8,935 nucleotides of DNA, taken from Bacteroidota bacterium (GTDB taxonomy: Bacteria > Bacteroidota > Bacteroidia > Chitinophagales > Chitinophagaceae). A program made the position numbers and the translations under genes. Location of the stretch: NCBI GenBank assembly GCA_025361325.1, contig JANYAL010000344.1, positions 1 through 8,935 of the forward strand, read 5' to 3'. This document shows positions 6,779 through 8,935 of this stretch, piece after piece. Each line of letters begins with the position of its first letter. The stretch's first letter is position 1. The notes beneath the pieces are model-generated. The model worked only from the letters and a program-made list of their open reading frames with translations. It was not told the DNA's origin and made no database searches.

Positions 6779-7966
6779 ATGAACCAATCATTCATCAACC
6801 GTATCGCCTCCGAATTAAAGGGTATCGGCGATGCCGGTCTCATCAAAAAAGAACGCATCATCACCAGCGAGCAGGGCCCCGAGATCATCGTAAACGGTAC
6901 TACGGTACTGAATTTCTGTGCTAACAACTACCTCGGACTTTCATCTCATCCCAAAGTGACAGAAGCCGCCAAGAAATACATCGACCTCCGTGGTTTTGGC
7001 ATGAGCAGTGTACGTTTCATCTGCGGCACGCAGGACATCCACAGAGAACTGGAGAAAAAGATCTCCGATTTCCTGTGTATGGAGGACACGATTCTCTATG
7101 CTGCAGCCTTCGATGCCAATGGCGGCCTTTTTGAACCCTTGTTCAACGAAGAAGACGCCATCCTATCAGATGCCCTGAACCATGCTTCCATTATCGACGG
7201 CATCCGTCTCTGCAAGGCACAGCGTTACCGCTACGAACACAACAATATGGAGGACCTAGAGGCCAAACTGAAGGAATCGCAACACCTGCGAAACCGCATC
7301 ATCGTAACGGACGGCTCCTTTAGTATGGACGGCACCATCGCACAATTGGACAAGATCTGCGAACTGGCCGACAAATACGATGCCATCGTGATGTCGGACG
7401 AATGCCATTCTTCAGGGTTCCTGGGCAAAACAGGCAGGGGAACACACGAATACCGCGGGGTGATGGGCCGGATCGATATCATCACCGGTACCCTGGGCAA
7501 GGCCCTGGGCGGTGCCAGCGGGGGCTTTACCTCCGGCAGGAAAGAGATCATTGAGATGCTTCGCCAGCGCAGCCGTCCTTACCTGTTTTCCAATACACTG
7601 GCACCCAGTATCGTTGGCGCTTCCATCGCAGTGCTGGATATGCTGAGCGGCACAACCGAACTCAGGGACAAGCTGGAATACAACACCCGGTATTTCAGAA
7701 ACCAGATGACCAATGCCGGATTCGACATCAAGCCCGGCGAGCACCCCATCGTACCGATCATGTTATACGATGCCCTGGTGGCCCAGCAGTTCGCATCCCT
7801 GCTGCTTGGGGAAGGGATTTACGTAATCGGGTTCTTCTTCCCCGTGGTGGCCAAAGGCCAGGCGCGTATACGCGTACAGTTGAGTGCCGCGCATGAGCAA
7901 CGTCAGCTCGACAAGGCCATCGAAGCATTCATAAAAGTAGGCAAGGAATTGGGGGTGATAAAATGA
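6779..7966 (+). CDS. kbl: glycine C-acetyltransferase (2-amino-3-ketobutyrate CoA ligase)
   Basis: This cytoplasmic PLP enzyme of the alpha-oxoamine synthase family (fold type I) cleaves 2-amino-3-ketobutyrate with CoA to glycine and acetyl-CoA, after threonine dehydrogenase. The 395-residue length matches E. coli Kbl (398), and similarity runs end to end: RIITSEQGPEI, NFCANNYLGLSSHP (45-58), GFGMSSVRFICGTQDIHRELE (72-92) and DALNHASIIDGIRLCKA (131-147), in which His135 would stack on PLP. SDECHSSGF follows, with Asp207 and His210 in the cofactor-binding positions. ITGTLGKALGGASGG holds the Schiff-base lysine Lys241, equivalent to E. coli Lys244. RQRSRPYLFSNTLAP and GFFFPVVAKGQARIR come next. 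The SVRFICGT and GTLGKALGG context favours Kbl over 8-amino-7-oxononanoate synthase or 5-aminolevulinate synthase. No tdh gene is visible next to it. It appears monocistronic. Confidence 0.95.
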   Translation: MNQSFINRIASELKGIGDAGLIKKERIITSEQGPEIIVNGTTVLNFCANNYLGLSSHPKVTEAAKKYIDLRGFGMSSVRFICGTQDIHRELEKKISDFLCMEDTILYAAAFDANGGLFEPLFNEEDAILSDALNHASIIDGIRLCKAQRYRYEHNNMEDLEAKLKESQHLRNRIIVTDGSFSMDGTIAQLDKICELADKYDAIVMSDECHSSGFLGKTGRGTHEYRGVMGRIDIITGTLGKALGGASGGFTSGRKEIIEMLRQRSRPYLFSNTLAPSIVGASIAVLDMLSGTTELRDKLEYNTRYFRNQMTNAGFDIKPGEHPIVPIMLYDALVAQQFASLLLGEGIYVIGFFFPVVAKGQARIRVQLSAAHEQRQLDKAIEAFIKVGKELGVIK

Positions 7967-8082
7967 CCGCATCTATCAATAAATGTAACCAGGAAGTATT
8001 GAATAGCATGTATTATACAAGTAATCAAAAGAATATTTTGCCGGTAAGGCGGTAAGCGGATATGAATTGATGTGTATTGGAA

Positions 8083-8119
8083 TATTATTTTCATCCTGCC
8101 GGCTTTCCGGAAAATAATA
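8083..8119. terminator. candidate hairpin downstream of kbl
   Basis: TATTATTTT (8083-8091) pairs perfectly with AAAATAATA (8111-8119). Inside, CCGG (8099-8102) pairs with CCGG (8107-8110) around a CTTT loop, with a 7-nt bulge on the left side. It is 117 bp after the kbl stop and before the lutB fragment promoter. There is no clean T-tract after the stem, so termination is a guess; a regulator site is the alternative. Confidence 0.35.
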
Positions 8120-8159
8120 GCTTTTGTGATACGCGCTGAACATACTGACCTTATTACAG

Positions 8160-8167
8160 TAAATTTG
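8160..8167 (+). promoter_or_regulatory. -7 promoter box of the lutB fragment
   Basis: TAAATTTG is an exact match to the TAnnTTTG consensus, 20 bp before the ATG at 8188. This is the same spacing as the kbl box to its ATG. No clear -33 TTTG is present at the usual distance. Confidence 0.45.
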
Positions 8168-8187
8168 CAACAAGCGCTGCAAGCAAC

Positions 8188-8400
8188 ATGACAGACAGAT
8201 CCAAATCATTCATCGCAAAAAGCACAGTAAAAGCCGCCGACCTCGAACACCGGCGCAAGATCAATTTCAATATAGGCAGGTACAATGCCGTAGTACCCAA
8301 AGGCAAGGAGCAATTCACCGATCTGCACCTGGCCCGGGAAAGGGCCAAGAACATCAAATGGCGGGCCATTATTACCAATCTGCTTAATCCGCAACGATAA
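8188..8400 (+). pseudogene. lutB: truncated lutB: N-terminal fragment of lactate utilisation iron-sulfur protein
   Basis: The 70-residue product looks like the beginning of Bacteroidota LutB, the ferredoxin-like iron-sulfur subunit of the LutABC lactate oxidation complex (normally around 450-480 residues). The characteristic start is KSTVKAADLEHRRKINFNIG (11-30), then RYNAVVPKGKEQFTDLHLAR and ERAKNIKWRAI (51-61), which is where LutB proteins continue into a long conserved region. Here similarity stops at about residue 61 (base 8370), nine unrelated residues follow, and a TAA ends the frame. All of the LutB body, including the cysteine clusters that bind the iron-sulfur clusters, is missing; neither of the other two reading frames restores it. 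The last 17 bp overlap the 3' end of the opposite-strand T9SS gene. Start and -7 box look intact. It cannot act as LutB. A genuine small protein is the less likely alternative. Identification rests on recalled family sequence. Confidence 0.75.
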
Positions 8401-8935
8401 AGTTCCTTTCTGTTTTGCTTTTATCCGGCTGGATGATCTCCAGGAAATAATTTCCTTTTGGCAAATTGCCGAGAGGGATCGATTGGTTGCTGTTCGTTCC
8501 TGTTATGCTAAAGTTTTGTATCAACAATACCTGGTCCATGCTGTTCCTGACCCGTATCGTGTAATTGCCCATTTCCATGCCGGTGAATTTAACGCCCAGT
8601 ACCTTGCCCCTGACGGGATTGGGATGCACTGTGATGGAAGCATCGATATTGCTGATCCTGACTTTTACGGTTGCGCTGTATCGCACTGCGCCGGCAACTC
8701 CGATACTGCGAACACGATAGAAATTATCTCCCTTAATGGGATTCACATCAAGGCAGTTGTAACCAACAAGCGCAGTGCCTGATCCTGTTGCCGCCTGTGT
8801 ACATATTTTAGTGAAGTTCATACTATCGGTTGAATGTTCCACTTCATATTGCCGGATATTCGCCTGGTTGATCACCCCCCATTCCACTTCAACATTCGAC
8901 CCATGCTGGTAAGCCCTTACACTGGTGAATGTGAC
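8384..8935 (-). CDS. T9SS C-terminal sorting domain-containing secreted protein, C-terminal part (runs off the right edge)
   Basis: The frame is open to the window edge; 183 residues are visible and no start codon is included. The last 80 or so residues form a type A T9SS sorting domain: VHPNPVRGK (PNP at visible residues 105-107), then GNYTIRVRNSMDQVL, then the LPKGNYFLEI turn and the terminal NFIVAD. This domain directs cargo through the type IX secretion system across the outer membrane and is removed or anchored at the surface. Before it lies a beta-sandwich-like segment (VTFTSVRAYQHGSNVEVEWG..., QYEVEHSTDSMNF) of the kind that often links the catalytic or adhesive part to the sorting domain in Bacteroidota exoproteins. 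What the protein does depends on the part outside the window. The gene faces the lutB fragment tail to tail and overlaps its last 17 bp. Confidence 0.88.
   Translation of the reverse strand, partial: VTFTSVRAYQHGSNVEVEWGVINQANIRQYEVEHSTDSMNFTKICTQAATGSGTALVGYNCLDVNPIKGDNFYRVRSIGVAGAVRYSATVKVRISNIDASITVHPNPVRGKVLGVKFTGMEMGNYTIRVRNSMDQVLLIQNFSITGTNSNQSIPLGNLPKGNYFLEIIQPDKSKTERNFIVAD

Noticed and set aside
7967..8187. A mobile element end or attachment site next to the broken lutB (repeat-like GCCGGTAAGGCGGTAAGCGG at 8040-8059).
   Set aside because: The repeat is short and imperfect, there is no partner copy in the window, no transposase and no target duplication.
8385..8887. GTG at 8885-8887 as the start of the minus-strand T9SS gene.
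   Set aside because: The frame stays open upstream to the window edge with typical T9SS protein sequence (VTFTSVRAYQHGSNVE), so this GTG is an internal valine codon.

Overview
The window looks like a chromosomal segment of a Bacteroidota bacterium, most likely of the Chitinophagaceae or a close relative. The evidence is a type IX secretion (T9SS) C-terminal sorting domain at the right edge, the absence of Shine-Dalgarno sequences before the starts, several TAnnTTTG-type -7 promoter boxes, and protein variants typical of that phylum (a long QueA-like protein, a periplasmic two-domain M16 peptidase). There is no rRNA, tRNA, CRISPR array, insertion sequence or phage gene that I can recognise.

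Layout from left to right. (1) 2-292 (+) is the C-terminal end of acetyl-CoA synthetase, followed by a strong hairpin (302-338) that can serve as terminator for it and for the gene facing it. (2) 364-3300 (-) is a complete secreted M16 zinc metallopeptidase of 978 residues. (3) A 151-bp divergent intergenic region leads to 3452-4396 (+), a membrane-anchored alpha/beta hydrolase. Only 30 bp later comes 4427-5656 (+), a long QueA-family protein (epoxyqueuosine biosynthesis fold), so the two are probably co-transcribed. (4) 5751-6341 (-) is an exported L,D-transpeptidase-like YkuD protein, convergent with queA. (5) 6342-6778 has no credible gene but holds two divergent promoters, palindromes and interlocked inverted repeats. 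(6) 6779-7966 (+) is glycine C-acetyltransferase (Kbl), the second step of threonine catabolism, yielding glycine and acetyl-CoA. (7) 8188-8400 (+) is a 70-residue remnant that matches only the N-terminus of the lactate-utilisation iron-sulfur protein LutB. It runs into the 3' end of (8), a T9SS cargo protein on the opposite strand (8384 to beyond 8935).

Most of the window is ordinary core metabolism and envelope biology: two acetyl-CoA enzymes (Acs, Kbl), two exported envelope hydrolase or transpeptidase enzymes, an exported peptidase and a tRNA-modification enzyme. I do not see a coherent new multi-gene system. The observations most worth following are the truncated lutB with its promoter apparently intact, abutting a surface-protein gene; the QueA-like protein with a large extra segment near its C-terminal half; and the structured, palindrome-rich region between ldt and kbl.
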